Shown here: positions 35,839 to 43,898 of the stretch, piece by piece
Position numbering within the stretch: the stretch's first letter is position 1
Layout: every line of letters starts with the position of its first letter
Made by a program: the position numbers and the translations under genes
From: Fibrobacter sp. UWB5
GTDB lineage: Bacteria > Fibrobacterota > Fibrobacteria > Fibrobacterales > Fibrobacteraceae
DNA: 64,000 bases
NCBI RefSeq assembly: GCF_002210295.1
Contig: NZ_MWQH01000003.1
Coordinates: 1 to 64,000, forward strand
Direction of reading: 5' to 3'
The notes under the pieces: generated by a model
Database searches by the model: none
Told to the model about the DNA's origin: nothing
Seen by the model: the letters and a program-made list of their open reading frames with translations, nothing else

Positions 35839-35865
35839 GACGGGAATCGCAGTGTGATTCCCGTC
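35839..35865 (+). terminator. Rho-independent terminator after the SulP gene
   Basis: Perfect 10-bp arms GACGGGAATC / GATTCCCGTC with a 7-base loop, followed by TCTTTAATTTT. Confidence 0.85.
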
Positions 35866-35902
35866 TCTTTAATTTTAGTTATGTTATATCTAAATTGGGG
35901 GC

Positions 35903-36019
35903 ATGGTTAAGAGACATGCTATGACGAGTTCTGAAAGGACGCACATCTTTTGGCACTTCATCGTGAACTATCTGCTTGCCTTCTGGGCGGTTGGATTGAT
36001 CCTGATGAATATCTGCTAG
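35903..36019 (+). CDS. Candidate 38-residue small membrane protein
   Basis: The frame from ATG 35903 to TAG 36017-36019 encodes a basic N-terminus (MVKRHAMTSSERTH) and one hydrophobic helix (FIVNYLLAFWAVGLILMN). A TAAATTGG box at 35891-35898 ends 4 bases upstream, matching the leaderless-promoter pattern before psd and purN. An inner ATG at 35921 after AAGAGA is an alternative (32 residues). It fills the gap between SulP and purN. Support is pattern only: hydrophobicity, box and reasonable codon use. Confidence 0.4.
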   Translation: MVKRHAMTSSERTHIFWHFIVNYLLAFWAVGLILMNIC

Positions 36020-36045
36020 CATCAAACAATCCTAGATTATTTTTC

Positions 36046-36053
36046 TATCTTTG
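36046..36053 (+). promoter_or_regulatory. TATCTTTG box abutting the purN start codon
   Basis: Same sequence and spacing as before psd: TATCTTTG ends 5 bases before the ATG at 36059, with no Shine-Dalgarno sequence. Confidence 0.5.
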
Positions 36054-36058
36054 GCGCC

Positions 36059-36649
36059 ATGTTTAAAATAGGCGTGATGGCTTCCGGTGGTGGAAGCAAC
36101 TTTAAAGCAATCATTGACCGCATTGGCGAGGGCGACCTCGAGGCCCAATGCAAGTTCCTGATCACCAACAATGGTGGTTGCGGGGCTGTTTCTCACGCGG
36201 AATCTTACGGGATTCCCGTTTTCCATATTTCGGGCAAAACGCATTCCGATAGGGCTGCTTACGAAGCCGCTCTTTTAGAAGTCATCGATCGCTACGATAT
36301 TGATTTGTTGATTTTGGCGGGCTATATGAAGGCCTTGCCGGCAAGCCTCATCAAAAGGCTTCCGGATCGCATTCTGAACATTCACCCCTCGCTTTTGCCC
36401 AAGTATGGCGGCAAGGGCTTCTGGGGAATTCACGTGCATGAGGCCGTGGTTGCTGCCCACGAAAAGGAATCGGGCCCGACGGTTCACTTGGTCAGCGAAG
36501 AAATCGACCAGGGCCGAATCTTGGCGCAGACGAAGGTTCCGGTGCTCGCAGACGACACTCCCGAGGTCTTGGCAGCCCGCGTGCTGGTGCAGGAACACGC
36601 CCTCTACTGGAAGACGATTAAGGATTACGCCGCTCAATTAGGCTTGTAA
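36059..36649 (+). CDS. purN: Phosphoribosylglycinamide formyltransferase
   Basis: 196 residues. The catalytic residues Asn107, His109 and Asp150 are in ILNIHPSLLPKY and EEIDQGRI, equivalent to E. coli Asn106, His108 and Asp144. The N-terminal loop is GVMASGGGSNFKAI. It transfers a formyl group from 10-formyl-tetrahydrofolate to GAR in purine synthesis. It is followed 3 bases later by rnhB, probably as one transcript. Confidence 0.96.
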   Translation: MFKIGVMASGGGSNFKAIIDRIGEGDLEAQCKFLITNNGGCGAVSHAESYGIPVFHISGKTHSDRAAYEAALLEVIDRYDIDLLILAGYMKALPASLIKRLPDRILNIHPSLLPKYGGKGFWGIHVHEAVVAAHEKESGPTVHLVSEEIDQGRILAQTKVPVLADDTPEVLAARVLVQEHALYWKTIKDYAAQLGL

Positions 36650-36652
36650 CCC

Positions 36653-37411
36653 ATGAAATTCAAGGTTCCGGCATTTCTCGAAGGCATTGAAGCCCCTGTC
36701 GATGGCGAAATCGCCATGCGCAAGTTCGCCGCGCAAGCGGGGGAGAACGCGATCGTGGTCGGTATCGACGAAGTCGGTCGTGGCCCGCTGGCAGGCCCGG
36801 TGGTGGCGTGTGCAGCCGTCCTGAAGGCGCCCGATGCGCTCCTGACGCTCAACGACTCCAAGAAGCTCACTCGCCCCAAGCGCGAAGCCATGTACCAGGA
36901 TGTGCAAGATGCCTGTGCCTGCTTTGCCGTGGCAAGCGCCTCGGTCGAAGAAATTGACCGCATGAACATTCTGGAAGCGGACTTTCTGGCCATGCGCCGC
37001 GCCCTGCAGGCCCTGGGCATGCCCGGCTTGCATGAATCCGCCCCTCAAATCCCGGTATTCCAGAAAGGCTCCTTTGCCGAGGTTCTCGGCTCGCCGCTCA
37101 AGGCCCAGGGCTCGTTGCTCATCGCCGTCGACGGCAATCTCAAAATTCACGGGATTCCCGAAGAAATGCAGATTCCCGTGGTCAAGGGCGATGGCCGCAT
37201 TGCAAGCATCTCGGCAGCCTCGATTTTGGCAAAAGTATTCCGTGACCGCTACATGGACGACCTCGAAAAGAAGTTCCCCGGCTACGGTTTTGACAAGCAT
37301 GCCGGTTACGGAACCAAGGCTCACCTTGACGCAATCCGCCGTCTCGGCATGACTGCGGAACATCGTAAAAGCTTTCACCCCAAGAGTTTACAGACGGAGC
37401 TTGATCTGTAG
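36653..37411 (+). CDS. rnhB: Ribonuclease HII
   Basis: 252 residues. The signature VGIDEVGRGPLAGPVV carries the acidic pair Asp39-Glu40; the third and fourth acidic sites are in the SSKKLT and VDGNLKI regions. An N-terminal extension of about 35 residues precedes the core. It removes RNA from RNA-DNA hybrids and single ribonucleotides from DNA. It starts 3 bases after purN. Confidence 0.96.
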   Translation: MKFKVPAFLEGIEAPVDGEIAMRKFAAQAGENAIVVGIDEVGRGPLAGPVVACAAVLKAPDALLTLNDSKKLTRPKREAMYQDVQDACACFAVASASVEEIDRMNILEADFLAMRRALQALGMPGLHESAPQIPVFQKGSFAEVLGSPLKAQGSLLIAVDGNLKIHGIPEEMQIPVVKGDGRIASISAASILAKVFRDRYMDDLEKKFPGYGFDKHAGYGTKAHLDAIRRLGMTAEHRKSFHPKSLQTELDL

Positions 37412-37550
37412 GCCTGTTTTTGTAAACTTTTGTTTCTTACGATATTGTTGCAAATTTTACCTAGGACCCCGGAATTTTTTCCGTGGTCTTTTGCTATATT
37501 GTTGTCAAACAACAAGATACGAGTCTTTTTCCGGCTAACGGGAGGTGATT

Positions 37551-38243
37551 TTGAACAATTCGGTACCTTTACTCCAAATGCTTTCGCAGTCCGACATCGC
37601 GACAATCGTGATTTTGGGCATCTTGGCGGTCATGTCGCTCGGTTCGTGGGGCATTATCATTGTAAAGTACATCGTGAATCGCAAGAACCAGCGCGCAAAC
37701 GTCGTGTTCTTCCGCGAATTCATTAACGTGCGCCAGTTCGTGGAATTGCAGGGCCTCTGCGAAACCGCCGATGACAGTGCGCTCCGCAGTCTTACCTCCG
37801 AGGTGCTCAAGGAAGCCTCCAAGTTCAGTAACTTCGTGAGTTACGACTCCATCCAGCACCGCGCCTCGCTCCTGGAAGATACCATCCAGCGCTCGATCGA
37901 AGGCTTGCGCCTGACTGAAGACCGCTACCTCGGCTTCTTGGCCACGTGCTCCAACCTCGCCCCGTTCTTCGGACTTTTGGGTACGGTGTGGGGAATCATG
38001 GTCGCCTTCTTCCAGATCGGTCAGCATGGCTCGGCTGACCTTACCGTGGTCGCTCCGGGTATCGCTATGGCTTTGATTACCACGGTTGCAGGCCTTGTGG
38101 TCGCAATTCCCGCCTCTGCCGGATACAACTATTTTACCGCCCGCAACGGTCAGAACGAAATCTCGTACTTCAACTTCGGCTCCCAGGTGCTCAGTCTCTT
38201 TAAGCGCGGAGACTTGCTCGCCCTTGAAGAAGTGGCTGGCTAG
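37551..38243 (+). CDS. tolQ: TolQ/ExbB-type proton channel subunit
   Basis: 230 residues from a TTG at 37551, chosen because GGAGGTGAT, a full match to the 16S rRNA anti-Shine-Dalgarno, sits 5 bases upstream. A GTG at 37545 lies inside that site. Three membrane helices are visible (about 15-40, 135-160, 175-200), with the LAPFFGLLGTVWGIM segment of the MotA/TolQ/ExbB family. With TolR it forms the inner-membrane proton channel that powers the Tol system. It is the first gene of the tol-pal operon. Confidence 0.93.
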   Translation: MNNSVPLLQMLSQSDIATIVILGILAVMSLGSWGIIIVKYIVNRKNQRANVVFFREFINVRQFVELQGLCETADDSALRSLTSEVLKEASKFSNFVSYDSIQHRASLLEDTIQRSIEGLRLTEDRYLGFLATCSNLAPFFGLLGTVWGIMVAFFQIGQHGSADLTVVAPGIAMALITTVAGLVVAIPASAGYNYFTARNGQNEISYFNFGSQVLSLFKRGDLLALEEVAG

Positions 38244-38251
38244 GAGGCTTT

Positions 38252-38659
38252 GTGAAGCGCAGTCGCGGTAAAGAACTTAAGCAGGAAATGAACCTCACGA
38301 ACATGATCGATATCGTGTTCGCGATTCTGATTGTGTTCATTATTTCTGCGCCTCTCATGAGCCAGGGTGTCAAGGTGGACCTGCCTAAGGCAGAAGCCCC
38401 GACCATGGAACAAGAGAAACTCTTGAAGGTTTCAATCACCAAAAACGAGGAACTCTACATTGCCGACATGATGGTCGACTTCGCGAGTTTCAACAACGTG
38501 TTCAAGTCGCTCTGGAACGGCGAGATGGCGGTGGTCATCAATGCCGACGAGTCGGTGAACTATGGCCTTGTGATGAAAGTGGTGACCCAGGTGCAAAAGC
38601 TCGGGGTGACCAAGCTCGGATTCCTGACGATGAATCCCAAGGAAAAACCGGGGAAGTAG
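38252..38659 (+). CDS. tolR: TolR/ExbD-type biopolymer transport protein
   Basis: 135 residues, starting with GTG 38252 after TAGGAGG that overlaps the tolQ stop. The single N-terminal helix carries the essential Asp (NMIDIVFAILIVF), and a periplasmic domain of about 95 residues follows. It partners TolQ in the proton channel and senses the periplasmic protein. Confidence 0.93.
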   Translation: MKRSRGKELKQEMNLTNMIDIVFAILIVFIISAPLMSQGVKVDLPKAEAPTMEQEKLLKVSITKNEELYIADMMVDFASFNNVFKSLWNGEMAVVINADESVNYGLVMKVVTQVQKLGVTKLGFLTMNPKEKPGK

Positions 38660-39409
38660 GTGAGCGAAGAAAGAAACATCCAATACTTCTCGTCGCAAGA
38701 CGATGGAATGACGACGAAGATCATCGTTTGTGCGGTGGTGTTCCATTTGCTGGTGATCGGTATTTGTGTTGCCTTCCATTTTGTGAATTTCAAGCATGAA
38801 CAGGAACCGATTCCGGTGTTTGAAATGGTGCAGGTGCAGCAGGCGGTACAACCGCGTCCGCAGCCGCCGCGCCCCAAGCCGGTAGAACCGAAACCGCCTG
38901 AACCCAAGCCGCTCGAGCCTAAGCCCAAGCCGGAACCTAAACCGAAGGTTGACCCGCAGCTGCCGCCCGAACCCAAGGTCGAAGAAAAACCGCCCGAACC
39001 GGAGCCGGTGGAAGAACCGCAGCCGGAACCTGAACCGGAACCGCAGGATGATTTTGAAGTAGACGACCTGGATCTGCCGACATCGGTGGAGGCCCCGAGC
39101 CTGAACCCGGTCGGGTCTGTAGACATGGACCCGCTGATGCAAGTTTATTTGGAACGTTTAAAACAAATTATCATGAGCAATTTCAATCCGCCCTCGAACC
39201 TGAACGTGCGTCGCGACGTAAAGACCACGGTGCAGTTTACGGTGGACCGCTTTGGTGGCATTACGGCGATTACCCTCAAGCGCAGTTCCGGTAACAAAAC
39301 TTGGGACCACTTGTCGGTGCGTGCTGTGCAGATTTCGAAGGTTCCGGAACTTCCGCCCAATTTTAGAGCCCCCTCGCTGGTGCTTCACTTTAATTTCACA
39401 CCGAATTAA
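38660..39409 (+). CDS. TonB/TolA-like energy transducer with proline-rich spacer
   Basis: 249 residues, GTG start directly after the tolR stop (TAG-GTG). One N-terminal membrane helix (about 17-38). A long Pro/Glu/Lys spacer follows (about 57-125, PKPVEPKPPEPKP and similar), then a C-terminal TonB/TolA-like domain (about 160-249: RRDVKTTVQFTVDRFGGITAI, HLSVRAVQ). In the operon it holds the position of TolA, but the spacer is TonB-like rather than the Ala/Lys/Glu helix of E. coli TolA. It would transmit proton-motive force to TolB/Pal at the outer membrane. Confidence 0.88.
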   Translation: MSEERNIQYFSSQDDGMTTKIIVCAVVFHLLVIGICVAFHFVNFKHEQEPIPVFEMVQVQQAVQPRPQPPRPKPVEPKPPEPKPLEPKPKPEPKPKVDPQLPPEPKVEEKPPEPEPVEEPQPEPEPEPQDDFEVDDLDLPTSVEAPSLNPVGSVDMDPLMQVYLERLKQIIMSNFNPPSNLNVRRDVKTTVQFTVDRFGGITAITLKRSSGNKTWDHLSVRAVQISKVPELPPNFRAPSLVLHFNFTPN

Positions 39410-39469
39410 GGTGATTGTGGTCTGGGGTAGCGAAAAATTGTATTATATTGAACAAACGAGTGGATTAGA

Positions 39470-40768
39470 ATGGAAAAAATGAGATTTCTTGTAAGCGTTG
39501 CAGCCTTTGCACTGGCCATGCTGCCGGTGACATCGCATGCGACCATCGATACGATTGCCGTGGATGTGGGTATTTCTGTCTTCAAGACGATGCCCATTGG
39601 CGTTGTTCCCTTTGCAGAAAAGAAGTCCATTGACTGGATCGAAGAAAAACCACACTTGATCGTGACTCGCGATGCAAACCTTTCTGGCCGCTTCGACGTG
39701 ATTTCTTCGGACAAGTTTGACTTGCCGAAATTCAGTAAGGCCCATGCCAAGCATTACATTACGGGTAAGGTAACGCCTGTCGGCAAGATGCTGAAGGTGG
39801 AATGCTTCTTGTATGCTTCGCAGACCAAGGATGTGATGCTCGGTGAATCTTACACGGTGGAACAGAAGGACATGCGCCGTGCCTTGCACCAGTTCTTTGA
39901 TCAGGTGATTTACCGCCTCTGGGGCGAACGCGGTGTGGCCTCGACCAAGCTTGCCTACGTGTCCAAGATGGACGGCGTCAAGCAGGTGGTGGTGTCCGAC
40001 TATGACGGATTCCATCGCAGCCAGATTACCCGCGACACGACTATTAGCATGATGCCTGTTTGGATGAAGGGCAATGCCGGTCTTTATTATGTGAATTTCA
40101 AGACGCACCGTCCGAAGCTTTATTCCAAGACTTTTGGTGGCGTGGAAAAGTCGGTGTTCCCGCAGTTGGAACAGACTTACAGCCCGGCTGTGAACCCGAA
40201 GACCGGTGAGCTCTTGTTCTCGAGCACGGTGGACGGCAAGACGGATTTGTATATCGGTGATCCTTCTACGGGTAGGGCTAAAAAGTTTGCTTACCTCAAG
40301 TCCAACCAGACGAGTCCGGCCTGGAGCCCGTATGCCTCGGAAGTGCTCTTTACGAGTGACCGTGGCGGTGGCCCGCAGATTTTTGCGATGGGCAAGGATG
40401 GTTCCGATTTGCGCCGCGTGACTTTTATGGGTCGCTATAACGAACGCGCCGCCTGGTCGCCCGAAGGGGACCGCATCGCCTACACCTCGATGGATGCGGG
40501 TCACATGAATATTTACACCTGCGCGCTCGACGGTTCTGACATTGTGCAGCTCACGAGCAATGCCGGTAACAACGAACACCCGACTTGGTCGCCCGATGGC
40601 AAGCTGATTGCCTTCGCTAGCAACCGTAGCGGTTCGTACCAGATTTACATTATGAGAAAAGACGGCTCCAACGTTACGCGAATCACCAATTCCGGTGAAA
40701 ACACTTCGCCCACTTGGTCTTTCTTCTATGACGATTTTAAACAACCAAAAAAGGAAGGTAAAAAATGA
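39470..40768 (+). CDS. tolB: Tol-Pal system protein TolB
   Basis: 432 residues. The signal peptide is cleaved near SHA-T (about 25). An N-terminal alpha/beta domain (about 30-170) is followed by a PD40-type beta-propeller with repeats SPAWSPYASEVLFTSDRGG, RAAWSPEGDRIAYTS and HPTWSPDGKLIAFASNRSG. The propeller binds Pal. The ATG at 39479 is an alternative start giving MRFLVS. The stop overlaps the pal start (ATGA at 40765-40768). Confidence 0.95.
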   Translation: MEKMRFLVSVAAFALAMLPVTSHATIDTIAVDVGISVFKTMPIGVVPFAEKKSIDWIEEKPHLIVTRDANLSGRFDVISSDKFDLPKFSKAHAKHYITGKVTPVGKMLKVECFLYASQTKDVMLGESYTVEQKDMRRALHQFFDQVIYRLWGERGVASTKLAYVSKMDGVKQVVVSDYDGFHRSQITRDTTISMMPVWMKGNAGLYYVNFKTHRPKLYSKTFGGVEKSVFPQLEQTYSPAVNPKTGELLFSSTVDGKTDLYIGDPSTGRAKKFAYLKSNQTSPAWSPYASEVLFTSDRGGGPQIFAMGKDGSDLRRVTFMGRYNERAAWSPEGDRIAYTSMDAGHMNIYTCALDGSDIVQLTSNAGNNEHPTWSPDGKLIAFASNRSGSYQIYIMRKDGSNVTRITNSGENTSPTWSFFYDDFKQPKKEGKK

Positions 40769-41352
40769 AGAACTTCGTTAAACTCGCTGTAGTGGCATCT
40801 GCCGCAGCCCTCTGCCTTGTCGCTTGCGCCAAGAAACAGCAGCCCCAGACCGAACCGGAAGCCGCTCCGGCTCCTGCCGCTGTCGCTCCGGCTGCAGAAC
40901 CTAATGCAGATTCCCTGGCTGCTGAACAGGCTCGCCTCGAAGCTGAACGCCTGGCTGCCGAACGCGCCCGCTTGGAAGCTGAACGCGCCCGTCTCGAAGC
41001 CTTGATCAACCAGATCATGAGCGAAGACGTGTACTTTGACTTTGACCGTTCTGAACTCACCGAAAAGGCTAAGGAACTCTTGGCTCAGGTGGGCGAACTC
41101 CTGATCAAGGAAGAACGCTTCACGATTACGATCGAAGGCCACACCGACGCTCGCGGTACTGAAGACTACAACTTCACTCTCGGTGCAAAGCGTGCCATGA
41201 AGGTGAAGGAATTCCTCGTTGCTTACGGCATTGACGCCAAGCGCATGGAATCGGTCAGCTACGGTAAGGAAGCTCCGAAGGTTGAAGGTGCAACCGAAGA
41301 AGCCTACTCCCAGAACCGTCGCGCCAACTTCCGCGTGAACATCAAGGAATAA
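40765..41352 (+). CDS. pal: Peptidoglycan-associated lipoprotein Pal
   Basis: 195 residues. Lipobox LVAC (cysteine about 20). An Ala/Pro-rich linker leads into a short charged helix repeat (RLEAERLAAERARLEAERAR, about 55-78), then an OmpA-like peptidoglycan-binding domain (about 85-195) with GHTDARGTEDYN and LGAKRAMKVKEFL. It tethers the outer membrane to the cell wall and is dislodged by TolB. It is coupled to tolB. Confidence 0.95.
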   Translation: MKNFVKLAVVASAAALCLVACAKKQQPQTEPEAAPAPAAVAPAAEPNADSLAAEQARLEAERLAAERARLEAERARLEALINQIMSEDVYFDFDRSELTEKAKELLAQVGELLIKEERFTITIEGHTDARGTEDYNFTLGAKRAMKVKEFLVAYGIDAKRMESVSYGKEAPKVEGATEEAYSQNRRANFRVNIKE

Positions 41353-41430
41353 GATTCTTTAAATTTCGTCATCGTCTTGCCTGTTGTTGCAGGCGAGGAA
41401 TTTTGCGGATAATTAAAAAGAACCTGTTAT

Positions 41431-42378
41431 ATGAAAAACAAAAAATTGAACATCGTATTTCCCTTGCTTATGGTCGCAGCCCTGACGGGTTGTAGCCAGA
41501 TGACGGTTCTCCGTACACAGGAAATGAAGGCTGTCGGCGCTGAAGTTCAGGCCAACCTTGATTCTGTGTCGGCTCAGCTTCAGGCTCAAAACGACTCTCT
41601 GCGTGCTGAGCTGGATGCGGCTGCGCTTGCGCAAAAGCGCATGCAGGCCGAAATCACCATGCTTTCGCGTCGCGTGGCCGACGAATCCGAACGTAACGAT
41701 TCTAGGCAAGAAGAAATCATCTACCGCCTGGACATGTTGCTCGGCAAGTCCGACAAGATCTTGGCGAAGAAGGTGGTCGTGAGCGGAGCGCCTGCTGCGC
41801 CCGTGTCTATGGATAGCCTGGAACGCGAAGCCGAAAAGCTCGTGGAAGCCGAAGCGATGTTCAATACGGCCCGCTCCGATTACCACCGCGGTGAATTCAA
41901 GCTGGCCTACAGCGGTTTCAAGCAGGTTTACGAACAAATGAAAGAAGGCGAACTCGCCGAGAATTCGCTTTACTGGATGGCTCTTTGCTTGATTGATGTC
42001 AACCAGATTGACAAGGCGAAAAAGGTCTTTGCCCGCATGTCGGAAGCCTTCCCCGACGGCCAGAAGACCTGCCCCGCATTGTTCAAGCTTTCGGGCCTTT
42101 ATGGCGAAGAATGCGACATCAACATGCAGAAGCAGTACCTGCAGAAGATTCTTTCTACCAAGTCTTGCGAAAAGTCTGCCGAATTTGAACAGGCGGCCGA
42201 AATGTTGCAGGAAATCTTGGAAAAAGAAGACAAGAAATCTGCCGGTGAACCTGTGGAACGTTGCGTACCTGTGGTGCGTGAACCGGTTGCCCCGACTTCT
42301 CGCGTAAAGCCCGCAGAAGACAAGGCCTCGGAACCGACTGCCAGCGCAACGGCTGAATCTACGGAAGCCGCCCTGTAA
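41431..42378 (+). CDS. CpoB/YbgF-like Tol-Pal lipoprotein with TPR repeats
   Basis: 315 residues. Lipobox LTGC (cysteine about 21). A coiled coil (about 30-100, QLQAQNDSLRAELDAAALAQ) is followed by TPR-type repeats (about 140-255: MFNTARSDYHRGEFKLAYSGFKQV, NSLYWMALCLIDVNQIDKAKKVF), then an acidic Pro/Glu tail. The position behind pal and the coiled-coil-plus-TPR layout match CpoB, which links Tol-Pal to peptidoglycan synthesis. The lipid anchor differs from E. coli CpoB, which is soluble. Confidence 0.85.
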   Translation: MKNKKLNIVFPLLMVAALTGCSQMTVLRTQEMKAVGAEVQANLDSVSAQLQAQNDSLRAELDAAALAQKRMQAEITMLSRRVADESERNDSRQEEIIYRLDMLLGKSDKILAKKVVVSGAPAAPVSMDSLEREAEKLVEAEAMFNTARSDYHRGEFKLAYSGFKQVYEQMKEGELAENSLYWMALCLIDVNQIDKAKKVFARMSEAFPDGQKTCPALFKLSGLYGEECDINMQKQYLQKILSTKSCEKSAEFEQAAEMLQEILEKEDKKSAGEPVERCVPVVREPVAPTSRVKPAEDKASEPTASATAESTEAAL

Positions 42379-42401
42379 TAGTTCAAAAATCTTTCAAAAC
42401 G

Positions 42402-42434
42402 AAAACTCCGACGATAGCTTCGCCGGAGTTTTTT
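42402..42434 (+). terminator. Rho-independent terminator of the tol-pal operon
   Basis: Arms AAAACTCCG / CGGAGTTTT with a 13-base loop, followed by TTCTTTAG, 24 bases past the cpoB-like stop. A small palindrome GCCGC-GTA-GCGGC follows at about 42455-42467. Confidence 0.85.
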
Positions 42435-42481
42435 CTTTAGTCTCTCGTCTGTAGCCGCGTAGCGGCGTTCTCTCGTCTAGT

Positions 42482-43759
42482 CTACGGTTCGTCGGCGTCG
42501 ATGATGACGCGCTTGACTTCGGCGCCGAGCTTAGCCATCTTGGCTTCGAAATCTTCGTAACCGCGGTCGAGGTGGTAAATGCGGCTAATCTTGGTTTCGC
42601 CTTCGGCGATTAACGCGGCGAGCACAAGTGCTGCGGAGGCGCGGAGGTCGGAGCCCATCACGTCGGCACCTTCCAGCGGGAGGCCGCCCTTGATGGTGGC
42701 GGTGTTGCCGCTGAGCGTAATGCTTGCGCCCAGGCGTTCCATTTCGGCCACGTGCTTGAATCGGTCGTTATAGACGGTATCTTGAATCACGCTGTTGCCC
42801 GGAACCGAGAGGAGCGTTGCCATAAGCGGTGCCTGCATGTCGGTGGGGTAGCCCGGGAACGGGAGCGTCTGAATCGTAATCGGCTTGAGTTCCACGTTGC
42901 GGGCGTCGACTTCGGCCCAGTCAGGGCCGACGGATACCTTGCAGTTCATGTCGCGGAAGGCATCGAGTGTCGAGGCGATGTGTTCGGGAATAATCTTGGT
43001 GACCTTGACGCGGCCACGCGTAATGGCGGCACCACAAAGGTAGGTGCCTGCTTCGATACGGTCGGGAATGGTGACGCCATTACCCGGGCGTAGAGCTTCT
43101 ACGCCCTGCACCGTAAGGGTGCGCGTGCCGCGCCCTTGAATCTTGGCGCCCATGCCGATGAGGTAATCGACGAGGTTATCGATTTCAGGTTCGAGGGCAG
43201 CATTCTGCAACACGCTGGTGCCCTTGGCAAGCGTTGCGGCCATCAGTACGTTCACCGTGGCGCCCACGCTGGAAATCGGGAAATGGAATGTACCGCCGGG
43301 GAGGCGTCCGTCGCAAGTGGCTTCTACGTAGCCGTGAGTCACGGTAATCTTGGCGCCCAAGGCTTCGAGGCCTTTCAGGTGCAAGTCCACAGGGCGCGGG
43401 CCCCAAGCGCAACCGCCCGGGAGAGACACGCGGCAGCGGCCAAAGCGAGCTACCAGAGGACCGAGCACATAGAAGCTTGCGCGCATGGTCTTCACGAGTT
43501 CGTAAGGGGCTTCCAGATGGTCGGCACCACGGGTGTCGATTCTTAAGGTGTGGGCTTCGCCACCGATGTGGCAACCGATCACGCGCAGCACATCGGACAT
43601 AGTCTTCATGTCTTTGAGGTGCGGAACGTTCGTGATTTCGGAGACGCCGTCGGCCAAGAGGGCTGCTGCCATTACGGCAAGGACTGCGTTCTTGGCGCCG
43701 GAAATTTCAACTTCGCCGTCGAGCGGCTTTTTAACCTGAGGTACAATAAACTGGTACAT
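42482..43759 (-). CDS. murA: UDP-N-acetylglucosamine 1-carboxyvinyltransferase
   Basis: 425 residues (E. coli 419). The catalytic loop is LPGGCAWGPRPVDLH with Cys117, the fosfomycin target equivalent to Cys115. The substrate-binding lysine is in GAKNA (Lys23). It catalyses the first committed step of peptidoglycan synthesis, adding enolpyruvate to UDP-GlcNAc. Because the cysteine is present (not Asp), the enzyme is expected to be fosfomycin-sensitive at target level. Single gene. Confidence 0.96.
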   Translation of the reverse strand: MYQFIVPQVKKPLDGEVEISGAKNAVLAVMAAALLADGVSEITNVPHLKDMKTMSDVLRVIGCHIGGEAHTLRIDTRGADHLEAPYELVKTMRASFYVLGPLVARFGRCRVSLPGGCAWGPRPVDLHLKGLEALGAKITVTHGYVEATCDGRLPGGTFHFPISSVGATVNVLMAATLAKGTSVLQNAALEPEIDNLVDYLIGMGAKIQGRGTRTLTVQGVEALRPGNGVTIPDRIEAGTYLCGAAITRGRVKVTKIIPEHIASTLDAFRDMNCKVSVGPDWAEVDARNVELKPITIQTLPFPGYPTDMQAPLMATLLSVPGNSVIQDTVYNDRFKHVAEMERLGASITLSGNTATIKGGLPLEGADVMGSDLRASAALVLAALIAEGETKISRIYHLDRGYEDFEAKMAKLGAEVKRVIIDADEP

Positions 43760-43814
43760 AGTAAAATTAGACTTAAATTTTTTGCATTTATAAGATAGTA
43801 AAAGTACCGGGTTT

Positions 43815-43830
43815 TAGGGGCGTGCCCCTA
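43815..43830. repeat. Small palindrome in the murA upstream region
   Basis: TAGGGGC-GT-GCCCCTA, perfect 7-bp arms. It lies between the RDD gene terminator and murA, together with another palindrome GGGAGAG-AC-CTCTCCC at 43881-43896. Confidence 0.5.
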
Positions 43831-43850
43831 GGAGAGAGGGTAGAGAAAAA

Positions 43851-43870
43851 CCCGGCTGTGTGCAGCCGGG
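43851..43870 (-). terminator. Rho-independent terminator after the RDD gene
   Basis: Perfect 8-bp arms CCCGGCTG / CAGCCGGG; on the minus strand TTTTT follows directly. Confidence 0.85.
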
Positions 43871-43898
43871 GTTTGAACGAGGGAGAGACCTCTCCCTT

